A stretch of DNA of 64,000 bases from Peribacillus cavernae (GCF_003989135.1 NZ_RYZZ01000001.1:248001-312000), one strand, 5' to 3'. Counted from the first letter of the stretch, positions 35,169 to 44,952 are shown. Notes: generated from the letters alone by a model not told the origin. Translations and numbers: made by a program.

Positions 35169-35247
35169 CGTTAAGATCCTCCTATTCTCATAGTTTTGTT
35201 TTCCTATAGATAATTTTTATTAAATCAGCTGCTCGTAGTAATTTGAT

Positions 35248-36459
35248 TTATATCTCTGCGGGCACAGAACCCAGCTTGATAACTCCTTTTTCTTCTAAAT
35301 CTGATATAGCATCATTTGATAAACCGCCAAGGGTTGATAGTACTTCTCTTGTATTCTCTCCAAATAAGGGAGGAGCAGAAACAATTTCCCCAGGTGTTGC
35401 TGATAATTTAACAGGAAGTCCCGTCATTTTTATTTTTCCAGCTGTGGGGTGCTCTACTTCCACCACCTGTTCTCTAGCTAAAACATGCGGGTCTTCATAA
35501 ATTTCATTAAACCGGAGGACAGGGCCACACGGAATTCCAGTGCTTTCAATAATAGCAATCCATTCTTTCGTTGTCTTAGTATGAAAAATATCTTGCAAGT
35601 ATGGAATCAACCGTTCACGATTTATTACCCGGTTAGCATTATTGCTATATTTAGAATTGTCCTTTAAATCAGATGCACCTATAACTTCACAAAATTTTTC
35701 CCAGTGATTTTCAGTAGCAACAGCCACGTTAAAAAAGCCATCAGACGATTCAAATAATTGATATGGTACAATATTAGGGTGTGCTCCTCCTTGCGGTTCA
35801 GGGTTTTTACCGCTTGCGAAGTAATTACTGGCTAAGTAAGTTTGCCAAGATATCATCGTGTCTAACAAAGAGACATCTACCCGTTGCCCTTCTCCAGTCT
35901 TTTCACGGGCTATCAATGCATTTTGTATTCCAACTACAGCCCACATACCTGCTCCAATATCCGCAACCGAAAAGCCGACTTTGACGGGAGGCTTATCGGG
36001 CTCCCCCGTAACACTAGTTAAACCGCCAATCCCCTGGGCGATAATGTCGTACCCTGGTTTTTTCGAATATGGCCCTGTCTGTCCATAACCTGAAATTGAT
36101 GCTAATATGATTTTTGGGTTTATCTTTTTCAACGTTTCATAGCCTATTTTTAATCTATCAAGAGTGCCCGGCCTAAAGTTTTCTACAACTACATCTGCCT
36201 TTTTTATCAGGTTTAGGAGAATCTCTTTTCCTTCTTCGGTTTTTAAGTTAAGAACAATGCTTTTTTTATTTCGATTTACACTAAGGTAGTAAGCGCTTTC
36301 ACACTTAATAAAAGGAGGCCCCCAATTACGTGTATCATCCCCGGCTGGTGATTCAACTTTAATCACTTCAGCACCCATGTCAGCCAGAGTCATTGTGCAG
36401 TATGGGCCGCTCAGTATACGAGATAAATCAATTACTCTTATCCCGTTCAGTGGCTTCAC
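35248..36459 (-). CDS. CaiB/BaiF class III CoA-transferase (copy 1)
   Basis: 403-aa family III CoA-transferase. The N-terminus GIRVIDLSRILSGPYCTM, NRNKKSIVLNLKTEEGK and the catalytic Asp in SVADIGAG are present. It moves CoA between carboxylates, activating the substrate without ATP. The GTG at 36459 with GGAGGGATTCAT upstream is preferred over the ATG at 36489. It is similar in length and motifs to the gene at 36657, so the two may form a heteromer as in BbsEF or SmtAB. Confidence 0.88.
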   Translation of the reverse strand: MKPLNGIRVIDLSRILSGPYCTMTLADMGAEVIKVESPAGDDTRNWGPPFIKCESAYYLSVNRNKKSIVLNLKTEEGKEILLNLIKKADVVVENFRPGTLDRLKIGYETLKKINPKIILASISGYGQTGPYSKKPGYDIIAQGIGGLTSVTGEPDKPPVKVGFSVADIGAGMWAVVGIQNALIAREKTGEGQRVDVSLLDTMISWQTYLASNYFASGKNPEPQGGAHPNIVPYQLFESSDGFFNVAVATENHWEKFCEVIGASDLKDNSKYSNNANRVINRERLIPYLQDIFHTKTTKEWIAIIESTGIPCGPVLRFNEIYEDPHVLAREQVVEVEHPTAGKIKMTGLPVKLSATPGEIVSAPPLFGENTREVLSTLGGLSNDAISDLEEKGVIKLGSVPAEI

Positions 36460-36656
36460 ATGAATCCCTCCAATACTTATTTTTTTCAATTTTAATTATG
36501 CAAAAAGTGATATGGGCTATTTTAGATTTTGTTTGCTTTTTTGTTGCCATTTCCAAACAATCCTTTGCGCCTGCGAAATCACTCCCTTATCAAAGCAATA
36601 ATGGGTGAAATAGTTTGCTGATAAACGACCTTCTCTATATTGAACGACAGTGTTCC

Positions 36657-37871
36657 TTATTTCTGAATAGATAAGGGCTCCTTTGAGATAATGTTTTCTT
36701 CTAGCAATTGTTGTATATCTTCTTCGGACAATAAGAGTTCTTCTCGTAATATTTCTTCGGTATGCTGGCCTAGTAAAGGAGCAGGTTTTCTAATTTTTCC
36801 GGGCGTTTCCGATAACTTGCTTGGAATTCCTAGCGTTTTTAATTTACCTGCAACTGGATGGTCAAACTCTTGAACCATACCTCTTTCCAGAATGTGAGGA
36901 TCATTGAGGGTTTCATCGTAGGTGTATATTGGGCCTCCTGGGACTCCCGCGTCATCCAGTCTATCTACCCAATACTGAGTGGTTTTCTTGACTAATACTT
37001 CTTCAATACATCTTTCCAAGTCATCAACATTTTCAATTCGATCTTTTGGTGTTTTATATTTTGGATCATCTATCCATTCGGGCCGATTTACAACCTTCTG
37101 GCAAAATTTTTCCCAACTGCGTTGGTTCGCTCCGCCAATAAGAACATATCCACCTTTCGTTCTGTACGCTTGATAAGGCGCTGAAACACGATGACGGGAC
37201 CCCGTTCTATTTGGAACAATTCCCTCTCCAAAATAACCGGCTGATTCCCAAACACTCCAAGCTAATCCAGACTCTACAAGTGAAACGTCTATGAACTGGC
37301 CACGGCTGCTTTTTAGCTTTTGGATGAATGCAGCCATAATAGAATAAACAGCTGTTACTCCTGCTGAAATATCATTTATTGAAATTCCTACTTTTACGGG
37401 GTGGCCATTTGGTTCACCGGTCATACTCATAAGTCCCGACATTCCCTGTGCCATAATATCATATCCACCTTTGTTACTATACGGTCCTGTTTGACCATAC
37501 CCCGAAATGGAACAATAAATAATTCCTTCATTTAACGCTTTTACCGTCTCATAATCAATCCCTAGTTTTTTTACTACTCCCGGCCGGAAATTTTCAACAA
37601 TGACATCTGCTTTTTTTGCTAATTCCAGAAAGATATTTTTCCCTTTTTCTGATTTGAGATCAAGAGTCATGCTTTTTTTGTTTCGATTAATCATCATAAA
37701 ACAAGCGCTTTCACCATTTACAAATGGTCCCATACTTCTTGTATCATCGCCGGTCTTTTCTCTTTCGATTTTAATTACATCCGCCCCTAGATCTCCTAAT
37801 ATCATCGTGCAATAGGGTCCCGCCATTACGCGAGTTAAATCAAGCACTTTCATTCCATCCAATGGAAACAC
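36657..37871 (-). CDS. CaiB/BaiF class III CoA-transferase (copy 2)
   Basis: 404-aa family III CoA-transferase. It has MKVLDLTRVMAGPYCTMIL, NRNKKSMTLDLKSEKGKN and catalytic Asp in INDISAG. GTG start with AGGAGGTG upstream. It is 56 bp after the GntR gene and 197 bp before copy 1. The pair are clear paralogs but well diverged, so this is not a recent duplication. Partner acid and CoA donor are unknown. Confidence 0.88.
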   Translation of the reverse strand: MFPLDGMKVLDLTRVMAGPYCTMILGDLGADVIKIEREKTGDDTRSMGPFVNGESACFMMINRNKKSMTLDLKSEKGKNIFLELAKKADVIVENFRPGVVKKLGIDYETVKALNEGIIYCSISGYGQTGPYSNKGGYDIMAQGMSGLMSMTGEPNGHPVKVGISINDISAGVTAVYSIMAAFIQKLKSSRGQFIDVSLVESGLAWSVWESAGYFGEGIVPNRTGSRHRVSAPYQAYRTKGGYVLIGGANQRSWEKFCQKVVNRPEWIDDPKYKTPKDRIENVDDLERCIEEVLVKKTTQYWVDRLDDAGVPGGPIYTYDETLNDPHILERGMVQEFDHPVAGKLKTLGIPSKLSETPGKIRKPAPLLGQHTEEILREELLLSEEDIQQLLEENIISKEPLSIQK

Positions 37872-37927
37872 GTAAACACCTCCTGAAGTTTATCTAAAGA
37901 GTCTGTGAAGATGAAAGTAATTTATTA

Positions 37928-38602
37928 TTAATCTGAAACCTTTTCGAAAAAATCCATATTAAGAATCTCTTTCCCTCTGCTCAAATCTTTTAATAAATGA
38001 TCTTCAATTTTTTTAATAGCCTTCTCCACGTCTTTTTCTTTTATAGCATTTAAAATGTCTCTATGTTCATCTACAATTTCAATATTAAAGTCATTATATT
38101 GAAGGATATTAGCCCTGTATATTAATAATAAAGACCGGACTTCATCGATAAGCTGAACTAATCTTTTATTTGGACATGCGCGTATTAAGATTTCATGGAA
38201 TCTAGTCGTGTATTGGAGCACCATTAAATTTTGTTTTGTTATAAATGCTTCCTGTGACAGTTCGATAAATTTTTCAGCTTCTAATAGCTCCTCAGCAGTA
38301 ATATGAGAAACTACTAATCTAATAATTTCTTTTTCTAATACAAGTCGACAGTGAAGTAATTCTTCATAATCCTGCTGATCCAAAGAAATCACATTTGTTC
38401 CCATGTGATTATTGACCAGCAATCCTTCATTCGTTAACTGTCTCACTGCTTCTCTAAGAGGTGTTCTACTTACGTTAAATTGCTCAGCTAGTTGCGTAGC
38501 GACAATTTTGGAACCAGCTGGAATTTCTCCCTTTAATATTGCATCTTTAATGGCTTCATATGTTTGTTGATGGAGCGGCTGATTCTGGTTTATTTTTTTC
38601 AC
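37928..38602 (-). CDS. GntR-family regulator with FCD domain
   Basis: About 224 aa. Winged helix (QTYEAIKDAILKGEIPAG, AEQFNVSRTPLREAVRQL) and an FCD effector domain with metal-binding His residues (FHEILIRAC, DEHRDILNAI). FCD regulators sense organic acids. The start is uncertain: GTG at 38602 gives family length and has GCAGG 7 nt upstream; in-frame ATGs at 38620, 38635 and 38740 extend the N-terminus with unfamiliar sequence. It probably controls the CoA-transferase genes and the divergent-spaced FAH gene. Confidence 0.8.
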   Translation of the reverse strand: MKKINQNQPLHQQTYEAIKDAILKGEIPAGSKIVATQLAEQFNVSRTPLREAVRQLTNEGLLVNNHMGTNVISLDQQDYEELLHCRLVLEKEIIRLVVSHITAEELLEAEKFIELSQEAFITKQNLMVLQYTTRFHEILIRACPNKRLVQLIDEVRSLLLIYRANILQYNDFNIEIVDEHRDILNAIKEKDVEKAIKKIEDHLLKDLSRGKEILNMDFFEKVSD

Positions 38603-38648
38603 TCTTTTGCCTGCTTTCATAGTTAGTTTGTTCATACTTTTTTGAGTC

Positions 38649-38669
38649 CGCATCCTGCACCCTGCATCC
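38649..38669 (-). repeat. Three tandem heptamers upstream of gntR
   Basis: On the minus strand GGATGCA-GGGTGCA-GGATGCG, preceded by ATT. The same heptamers occur as four units at 39855-39882 in the same orientation, upstream of the FAH gene. Confidence 0.6.
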
Positions 38670-38789
38670 AATGCATGGTAAAAAAAGGGTTTTTCCCTAT
38701 TCAACACGAACCGGATTAGAGTATTTAAGCTTTTTTGCATGTAAACTTTATTTAAAGATAAGTCCTTATCCCGATTGAAAAAGAAAACT

Positions 38790-39689
38790 CTATAATAATG
38801 TTACTGATTTACCAACTAGGCTCTTAACAGGATTATTCAGTGTTCCTATTCCTGGTATGTCAATTTCAATGCGATCGCCTTCATTAAGAGTGAATTCATT
38901 CGGTGGCACAACGCATGTACCTGTTAATAGAACAGTCCCATCAAATACGATATTATCTCTGACTAGAAAGCTAACAAGCTCATCGAATTTACGCTTTAGC
39001 TGATTGACCTTGGCAGATCCCTCAAATACTTTTTCTTCCCTGCGATAGATACAACAATGGATTTCCAATTGATACGGATCTTCCACGCTCTCAGCCAAAA
39101 GGATTGCAGGACCTATAGAACAAGAGTTTTTCCATATCTTCGCCTGTGGTAAATAAAGAGGATTCTCCCCTTCAATATCACGACAACTCATGTCATTTCC
39201 GATTGTATAGCCCAGTATGACACCTTTCTTATCCAGGATCAGTCCAAGTTCCGGTTCAGGAATCTGCCAATTAGAGTCACTTCTTAAATACACGTCTTGT
39301 TCGGTTCCCACTGTACGATCTCCTGTTGATTTAAAGAAGATCTCTGGCCTTTCTGCATCGTAAACTTTATCATAAAAGGTTGCAGCATCTAATTTACCAC
39401 CTGTTGCTTCGTAATTCCTAGCTTCTTTACTCCTTTCATATGTAACACCACATGCCCAAACTTCCTTAGCTTCTATGGGCACAAGTAATTTTAAGTCTAC
39501 CAAACGCTTATTTAAGGGTATTGCTTGATTAACCGACTCCTCTACTACTGCTAAAATTGATTGTTTTCTTTCCCTCGAATAATAAACCAACTCAAGAAAG
39601 TCACTAAATGGAAGGTTATAGATATTTTCCTCTTTTGTGACTGCCGCCATCAAGGATTTTTTTTCATCTAAATACCTGATTATTCTCAT
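38790..39689 (-). CDS. FAH-family hydrolase/dehydratase
   Basis: 299-aa fumarylacetoacetate-hydrolase-fold enzyme. Metal ligands appear in PEPELGLILD and GNDMSCRDIEGENPLYLPQAK, followed by the TGTCVVPP region. YLPQAKIWKNSCSIGP resembles 2-keto-3-deoxy-acid dehydratases (KdaD type) more than true fumarylacetoacetase, so a 2-keto-3-deoxy or related 2-keto acid is the likely substrate. The ATG at 39689 has GGAGG 7 nt upstream and is preferred over the TTG at 39695. Confidence 0.82.
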   Translation of the reverse strand: MRIIRYLDEKKSLMAAVTKEENIYNLPFSDFLELVYYSRERKQSILAVVEESVNQAIPLNKRLVDLKLLVPIEAKEVWACGVTYERSKEARNYEATGGKLDAATFYDKVYDAERPEIFFKSTGDRTVGTEQDVYLRSDSNWQIPEPELGLILDKKGVILGYTIGNDMSCRDIEGENPLYLPQAKIWKNSCSIGPAILLAESVEDPYQLEIHCCIYRREEKVFEGSAKVNQLKRKFDELVSFLVRDNIVFDGTVLLTGTCVVPPNEFTLNEGDRIEIDIPGIGTLNNPVKSLVGKSVTLL

Positions 39690-39854
39690 TAACAAGCCTC
39701 CAATTTACTTTTTATAAAACTATGTTCCTGCAATATAAGTTGTTCATGTCTCATTGATAAAAAAAAACAGTGGATATTAGTTGATCTTACGGTTTTAATA
39801 AATGGGTTTAATAATTTAGTAAGCATTTATAATTCTTAACTTTTATTTTAACTC

Positions 39855-39882
39855 TGCATCCCGCACCCTGCACCCTGCATCC
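39855..39882 (-). repeat. Four tandem heptamers upstream of FAH gene
   Basis: On the minus strand GGATGCA-GGGTGCA-GGGTGCG-GGATGCA, preceded by ATT. Same unit and orientation as the array upstream of gntR but with one more copy. Confidence 0.65.
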
Positions 39883-39896
39883 AATTTATATAAGAA

Positions 39897-39902
39897 GTAT
39901 AC
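39897..39902. promoter_or_regulatory. GTATAC core, possible FCD-GntR site
   Basis: AAGTATACAAA contains the GTATAC core of the typical FadR-subfamily GntR site TNGTATACNA. It lies about 210 bp upstream of the FAH start and 15 bp from the heptamer array. Confidence 0.3.
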
Positions 39903-40070
39903 AAATTATTCTGAACATTGTCAATATTATTTTTTTATTTATTGCTAAATTCCTATAATTGAAACCTCTTTTTATAACAATTATTTTAAGAATCAATTAT
40001 TTACTTAAGATCCACCACCTATTTTTAAGGTAAATTTAATCAGCTTAATAAAATATTTACGCGTAGTTAA

Positions 40071-40102
40071 AAGCCCTCATTCTTTACGAAGAATGAGGGC
40101 TA
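40071..40102 (-). terminator. Terminator of MFS gene (40134)
   Basis: Perfect 13-bp arms AGCCCTCATTCTT/AAGAATGAGGGCT around a 4-base loop, with TTTTAA on the minus strand. Confidence 0.85.
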
Positions 40103-40133
40103 AAGTCATATACCTTATGGGAAATTCCACTGC

Positions 40134-41408
40134 TTATGCAGAATGGCCCCCGGAAGCGTTTCCATTTTTTCTGTCCTGAATACCGCCTTCCGTTTTAAAT
40201 GGATCGTACATTTTTTCTTTGATAAATAGCGCAGGGATGATTCCAGCAAGTGCGTAGGCAATCCCCAAGGTCGCCAAACCGAACCCGATTGAATTTGCTT
40301 CGGCAATGATTCCAATTGAGATTGGAGCTATTGCTGACCCAAAACGACCAATGTTATAAGCTCCCCCTACAGCAGTACCACGGATATGCGTCGGGAAACT
40401 TTCGCTCATATACGTAGCGTTGACTGCATAAGGCATACCATAAAGAAATCCTAGTATAGTCAATAAGGCAATAATATTGGCCGGTGAATTATACAGATAG
40501 ATAATAGGCAAGGCCATCGCAGTAGCTAAACCACCAATGATAAACATTGTTTTCCGGCCGAATTTATCAGCCAACCACCCTGTAATAATCTTTCCTAATA
40601 TCATGGCTGTATAAGTCCCAACTAGATATCCTGTCATCTTTTTAAAATCAAAGCCTAGTTCACTGACTAGATATGTTGGCAGCCATGAGCCGATACCGTA
40701 AAACCCAAACTGCAGGAAGGTTGCTGTCAGAATCCACAATAGAAAAATTTTCCTCGTTTTTGGTTCTTTAAAAATTGTAGCCCATTCATTTTTCTTAATT
40801 CCAGATGATTTGCGTTTTTGAACCCCTTCTATCCACGATTGAGGCTCAGGGATTTTACGTCTTAAATAAAGTGCTAAAACTACAGGAATAATCGATATAA
40901 AATAAAGCGGTCTCCAACCGAATTCAGGTAGAATGACTCCTGCCAAGAGTGCTGCCACTAAATAACCGACTGAATATGCTGCTTGAAGGGTACCTAAAAT
41001 AGTTGTTCGTTTCTTAGTTGGAACATACTCTGCCATAAGCATCGATACAATCGAATATTCAGCTCCGATGCCAATTGCTGAAATAAAACGGACGGTGATG
41101 AATTGTTCGTATGTTTGCACCAACCCTAGTAAAGCAGTACCGACGGAGAATAGCACCATCATATAAGACGCCATGCGCACCCGGCCAAACCGGTCAGATA
41201 ACCAGCCGCCCATTATTCCTCCCAAGGCCATTCCCACTAAGGACAAAGTACTGATGAGGCCAGCCTGTGTCTTCGTTATATTAAATTCTTCTATTAAGCT
41301 CGGAAGCGTTACGGATAGCATTTGTATATCCATGCCATCGACTACGAGGCCAATAAAACAAGCGACAAATACAACTATCCACGTAGGATTTTTTTTAGTA
41401 TTTTCCAT
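40134..41408 (-). CDS. MFS aromatic-acid transporter (AAHS type)
   Basis: 12-TM major facilitator of 424 aa. DGMDIQMLSVTLPSLIEEF in helix 1, GGIMGGWLSDRFGRVRMA, and ISAIGIGAEYSIVSMLMAEYVP mark the aromatic acid:H+ symporter group (PcaK, BenK, MucK). It probably imports muconate or a benzoate-type acid for the adjoining beta-ketoadipate genes. AAAAGTGGTGG precedes the ATG. It has its own terminator and lies 161 bp after the thiolase gene. Confidence 0.85.
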   Translation of the reverse strand: MENTKKNPTWIVVFVACFIGLVVDGMDIQMLSVTLPSLIEEFNITKTQAGLISTLSLVGMALGGIMGGWLSDRFGRVRMASYMMVLFSVGTALLGLVQTYEQFITVRFISAIGIGAEYSIVSMLMAEYVPTKKRTTILGTLQAAYSVGYLVAALLAGVILPEFGWRPLYFISIIPVVLALYLRRKIPEPQSWIEGVQKRKSSGIKKNEWATIFKEPKTRKIFLLWILTATFLQFGFYGIGSWLPTYLVSELGFDFKKMTGYLVGTYTAMILGKIITGWLADKFGRKTMFIIGGLATAMALPIIYLYNSPANIIALLTILGFLYGMPYAVNATYMSESFPTHIRGTAVGGAYNIGRFGSAIAPISIGIIAEANSIGFGLATLGIAYALAGIIPALFIKEKMYDPFKTEGGIQDRKNGNASGGHSA

Positions 41409-41569
41409 AATACCACCACTTTTCTATATATTAGTAGGATTACTATTATTGCTTCTTACGATCTTAATCCGCTTTTAATAATGTTTTTATTTACTATTTT
41501 CAAAGGTCTGTAAATTATCAGCAGTTTTATACGATTTTTTGTTTTTTTAATTTTTATATATAAATTTAT

Positions 41570-42763
41570 TTATAACTGTTTGTTTTCAATAATTGTTGTA
41601 ATTCCTAACCCACCTGCAATACATAAGGTGATGAGCCCGTATCTTTTTCCTGTTCTTTCTAATTCATGCATCGCTTTTGTTGCTAAAATGGCACCTGTGG
41701 CACCAATCGGGTGTCCCATGGCAATTGCACCACCATTAGGATTCACCTTATTTAGATCGAGCTTTAATTCTTTTATTACCGCTAAAGCTTGTGCAGAAAA
41801 TGCTTCATTTAATTCAATTAAATCAATATCTTCTAATTTCAGACCAGATATTTGGAGCGCCTTCAACGTTGAGTTGACAGGTCCAATCCCCATAAAATTT
41901 GGTGAAACTCCTGCAGCTGCTTGAGCAATTACTCTTGCTTTTGGTTTTTTGCCAAGTCTTTTTGCTTCTTCTTCTGACATGAGTACGAGAGCGGATGCAC
42001 CATCATTTCTGCCACTGCTATTTCCAGCTGTTACTGTCCCATTTTCTTTAAAAACTGGCTTTAACTGGGCTAATTTTTCTAAGCTGGTTTCTCTTGGGTG
42101 CTCATCCACTTTAAACTCAGTTATTCCTTTTCTAGTTTTTATTTGATAGGGGACGATTTCTTTTGAAAATAGTTCAGTAGAAATGGCTCTTTTTGCATTT
42201 TCTTGGCTTCTTAATGCAAATTCGTCTTGTTGAATTCTTGAAATAGAGTACTTTTCAGCTAAATTTTCTGCTGTCATTCCCATTGTTAATATGCCATAAT
42301 CTTCAATGGGCTGTGAACCCGGCTGGCTTTCCGTGTTTGGATCCAATAATTGTCCATTTCCTGATTTTAATCCAAAACGAACATTTCGCATATAATACGG
42401 AGCTGTACTCATCGATTCTGCTCCACCAGCAATAATAACCTTTCCTAGACCACATTGAATTTGCTGACTAGCCGAATTAATGGCTTGAATACCTGAGCCA
42501 CATTGCCGATGGACTGTATAACCTGGTACTTCAACCGGGAAGTCGGCACGGAGTAATGCTATTCTTGCCAAATTTGATGCATCAGAACTTTGTTTGGCTT
42601 GTCCCATTATTACTTCATCAATAATTTCTTTTGGAATATCCGCTCGCTTGATAACTTCATCAAGAACAGTAGCTGCTAGAAAATCAGCAGGAACATTTTC
42701 TAATGCTCCCCCTAATTTCCCAATAGCAGTTCGAACAGAGTCAATAATAACGACATTAGTCAT
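41570..42763 (-). CDS. Acetyl-CoA/3-oxoadipyl-CoA thiolase
   Basis: 397-aa degradative thiolase with all catalytic residues: HRQCGSG (nucleophile), NEAFSAQ, GHPIGATGA and CIAGGLG. Within this operon it most likely splits 3-oxoadipyl-CoA into succinyl-CoA and acetyl-CoA (PcaF role), though the sequence alone fits acetoacetyl-CoA thiolase as well. GGGGGGATC precedes the ATG. It is 20 bp after the DUF3870 gene. It contrasts with the degenerate thiolase at 2862. Confidence 0.87.
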   Translation of the reverse strand: MTNVVIIDSVRTAIGKLGGALENVPADFLAATVLDEVIKRADIPKEIIDEVIMGQAKQSSDASNLARIALLRADFPVEVPGYTVHRQCGSGIQAINSASQQIQCGLGKVIIAGGAESMSTAPYYMRNVRFGLKSGNGQLLDPNTESQPGSQPIEDYGILTMGMTAENLAEKYSISRIQQDEFALRSQENAKRAISTELFSKEIVPYQIKTRKGITEFKVDEHPRETSLEKLAQLKPVFKENGTVTAGNSSGRNDGASALVLMSEEEAKRLGKKPKARVIAQAAAGVSPNFMGIGPVNSTLKALQISGLKLEDIDLIELNEAFSAQALAVIKELKLDLNKVNPNGGAIAMGHPIGATGAILATKAMHELERTGKRYGLITLCIAGGLGITTIIENKQL

Positions 42764-42783
42764 TTTTGATCCCCCCGTATTTT

Positions 42784-43113
42784 TTATTTTTTTCTTCTTT
42801 CTTCTAAACTGTCTTTATATCTTTGATGTGCTATTTTTAGTGCAACTATAACGGATTGTTGTGATGGCGCTAAAAAATCAGTTGTAATATGATCTATTAA
42901 TGGATTAATATCCTTACTGAAATCATATCCAACAATCATTCGCTTAAAAAAATCTTGTGCTAATTTTGTTAAAAAAGTAAATTCTGCATTTATAATAATG
43001 TGACTTTCTTTTTGGATTTCAAGTACTATACCCGCATATTTATAATTTTCGTACATACCTGTATTTTGCGGTGCTTTTGCATAAGCAGTAATTAGTAATG
43101 TTGGCATTGCCAT
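42784..43113 (-). CDS. DUF3870-family protein
   Basis: 109-aa soluble protein of the DUF3870 family. It shows TAYAKAPQNTGMYENYKYAG at the start, LTKLAQDFFKRMIVGYD in the middle and VIVALKIAHQRYKDS at the end. The family is small, of unknown function, and found in catabolic operons. Here it sits between muconate cycloisomerase and thiolase, where other catechol operons carry the similar-sized muconolactone isomerase CatC, but no sequence relation to CatC is seen. Confidence 0.75.
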   Translation of the reverse strand: MAMPTLLITAYAKAPQNTGMYENYKYAGIVLEIQKESHIIINAEFTFLTKLAQDFFKRMIVGYDFSKDINPLIDHITTDFLAPSQQSVIVALKIAHQRYKDSLEERRKK

Positions 43114-43171
43114 AATACTTCATCCTTTCAAGACTACCTGTAAGGGTAACATGGAATTATTATCCCTCATA

Positions 43172-44302
43172 CTAGCTTAAACTACTTACAAATTCTCTTG
43201 AATAATGTTTCAATTTTTCTTTATCAATCTCCATACCAAATCCTGGTCCGTTTGGAATTTTTATTTCAAAATTCTCATATTCTATTTGGTTTACCGTTAC
43301 ATTGTCTTTAAATAGTAAAGGACCAAATAGTTCAGTACCAAATGTCATTTCAGGAATCGTTGAGTAAAGCTGTGCACAAATTGCAGTTCCTAAAGATGAT
43401 TCAATCATTGTCCCGCCATACATTGAAATTCCAGTCGCCTCTGCAACGGCTGCTACTTTTTTAGTTGCAGTTAGTCCACCTGCTTTCGGAACTTTTAGAG
43501 CAAATACATCTGCTGCTCTATGCTTTGCAATTTGATAAGCTTCATGCAGCGTTCCAAGTGATTCATCTGCCATAATTGGCACTTTAAATCTGGAGGATAA
43601 TTTCGACATTCCTTCATTATTCCAACGGACTAATGGTTGTTCAATCAGGTCCACGCCACCATCTTCTAACGCTTCTATACAATAAAGAGAAGTGACTTCA
43701 TCCCAGGCTTGGTTAATATCAACACGAACACTGCCTGCATCACCGACTGCTTCTTTAATTTTGATAACGTGTGTCACGTTCTTTTTAGGATTGCCTTTTC
43801 CTATTTTCAATTTAAAGATATTATGCCTTTTCGTTTCTAAATAATTTTGAGCCTCTTCAATATCCCTTACCGTGTCTCCACTCGCTAATGTCCAGGCAAC
43901 AGGTAATGATGTATGACATTGTCCACCGAATAATTCATAGCTTGGAACATTCTTTGTTTTAGCTACTAGGTCAACCATTGCCGATTCTACTAGTGCTTTC
44001 GCAAAGTAATTCCCTTTAACATGTGTGCCTATCATATGTGAAAGAGCATCGAAGTTAATTGGATTTTTTTCAATTATTAATGGCTTAATATACTTTTCAA
44101 TATTCAATTTGATCGCTTCTGGACTTTCCTCACAGTATGAAGCTCCGCCAATTGTTGCCACTTCTCCCCAACCTTCAATTCCATCTTCACTTTTCATACA
44201 AGCCATCACAATAGTCTGCGTTACAATTGTATGCATTGCTAAGTGATGAGGTCGAATTGTAGGTAAATCTACTACGTATACATCTAATGAATGTATTTTC
44301 AC
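43172..44302 (-). CDS. Muconate cycloisomerase-like enolase
   Basis: Enolase-superfamily enzyme of the MLE subgroup, 376 aa. Catalytic FKLKIGK (KxK), metal ligands in VRVDINQAW, IEQPL and MADESLG, and the second-side Lys in FALKVPKAGG are all present. It should convert cis,cis-muconate to muconolactone, or act on a relative of it. GTG start overlapping the CoA-transferase B stop by 4 nt. It is the central evidence for a catechol ortho-cleavage route here. Confidence 0.85.
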   Translation of the reverse strand: MKIHSLDVYVVDLPTIRPHHLAMHTIVTQTIVMACMKSEDGIEGWGEVATIGGASYCEESPEAIKLNIEKYIKPLIIEKNPINFDALSHMIGTHVKGNYFAKALVESAMVDLVAKTKNVPSYELFGGQCHTSLPVAWTLASGDTVRDIEEAQNYLETKRHNIFKLKIGKGNPKKNVTHVIKIKEAVGDAGSVRVDINQAWDEVTSLYCIEALEDGGVDLIEQPLVRWNNEGMSKLSSRFKVPIMADESLGTLHEAYQIAKHRAADVFALKVPKAGGLTATKKVAAVAEATGISMYGGTMIESSLGTAICAQLYSTIPEMTFGTELFGPLLFKDNVTVNQIEYENFEIKIPNGPGFGMEIDKEKLKHYSREFVSSLS

Positions 44303-44952
44303 TTAGCTCTCTCCTTTAGTTGATCGATAAAGTCCGCTTCTGTCTTGTCTCTCACTTCTTCAATCGTTATACCTGGCATTAATTCCAATAAATTCAATTT
44401 ACCTTCTTCTACTTCAAATACTGCTAATTCAGTAATGATCATGTCTACACTTCTTGTTGATGTAATAGGAAAATGGCATTTTTTTAATAACTTACTTTTT
44501 CCGTCTTTCGATGTATGTGTCGTTGTTACAATGACTTTCTTTGCTCCTACAAGCAAATCCATTGCTCCCCCTACACCCATAATGTTCTTACCTGGAACTG
44601 CCCAATTGGCAATTTGTCCTGACTGATCCACTTGTAAAACACCCAGGATTGCTACATCAACATGGCCTCCGCGAATCATCGCAAAAGATTCGGCACTATT
44701 AAAAAACGATGCTCCGATTGTTTCACCAACAGGGAGTTTTCCTGCATTCACCAAATTAGGATCGATTTGGCCTTCCTCAACATCAGTGACACCTAACAAT
44801 CCATTTTCCGTATGAAAATAGACATTTTCATCTTCAATGTATTTCGCAACTAAAGTCGGAATTCCAATTCCAAGGTTTACGACACAAGGACCTGTAAGTT
44901 CTTTCGCCGCACGTTTTGCTATCAAATCTTGAATTTGATTTTTTTCACTCAT
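44299..44952 (-). CDS. 3-oxoacid CoA-transferase subunit B
   Basis: 217-aa beta subunit of a family I CoA-transferase. The active-site Glu lies in HTENGLLGV, and GGHVDVAILGVLQVD and GAMDLLVGAKKVI are typical. With subunit A it transfers CoA from succinyl-CoA to 3-oxoadipate (CatJ/PcaJ) or acetoacetate (ScoB). The ATG at 44952 has GAAGGTG 9 nt upstream and overlaps the A-subunit stop; the upstream GTG is less likely. Confidence 0.88.
   Translation of the reverse strand: MSEKNQIQDLIAKRAAKELTGPCVVNLGIGIPTLVAKYIEDENVYFHTENGLLGVTDVEEGQIDPNLVNAGKLPVGETIGASFFNSAESFAMIRGGHVDVAILGVLQVDQSGQIANWAVPGKNIMGVGGAMDLLVGAKKVIVTTTHTSKDGKSKLLKKCHFPITSTRSVDMIITELAVFEVEEGKLNLLELMPGITIEEVRDKTEADFIDQLKERAK

Noticed and set aside
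39855..39882. CRISPR-like array
   Set aside because: The units are 7-bp contiguous repeats without spacers; no cas genes are present.
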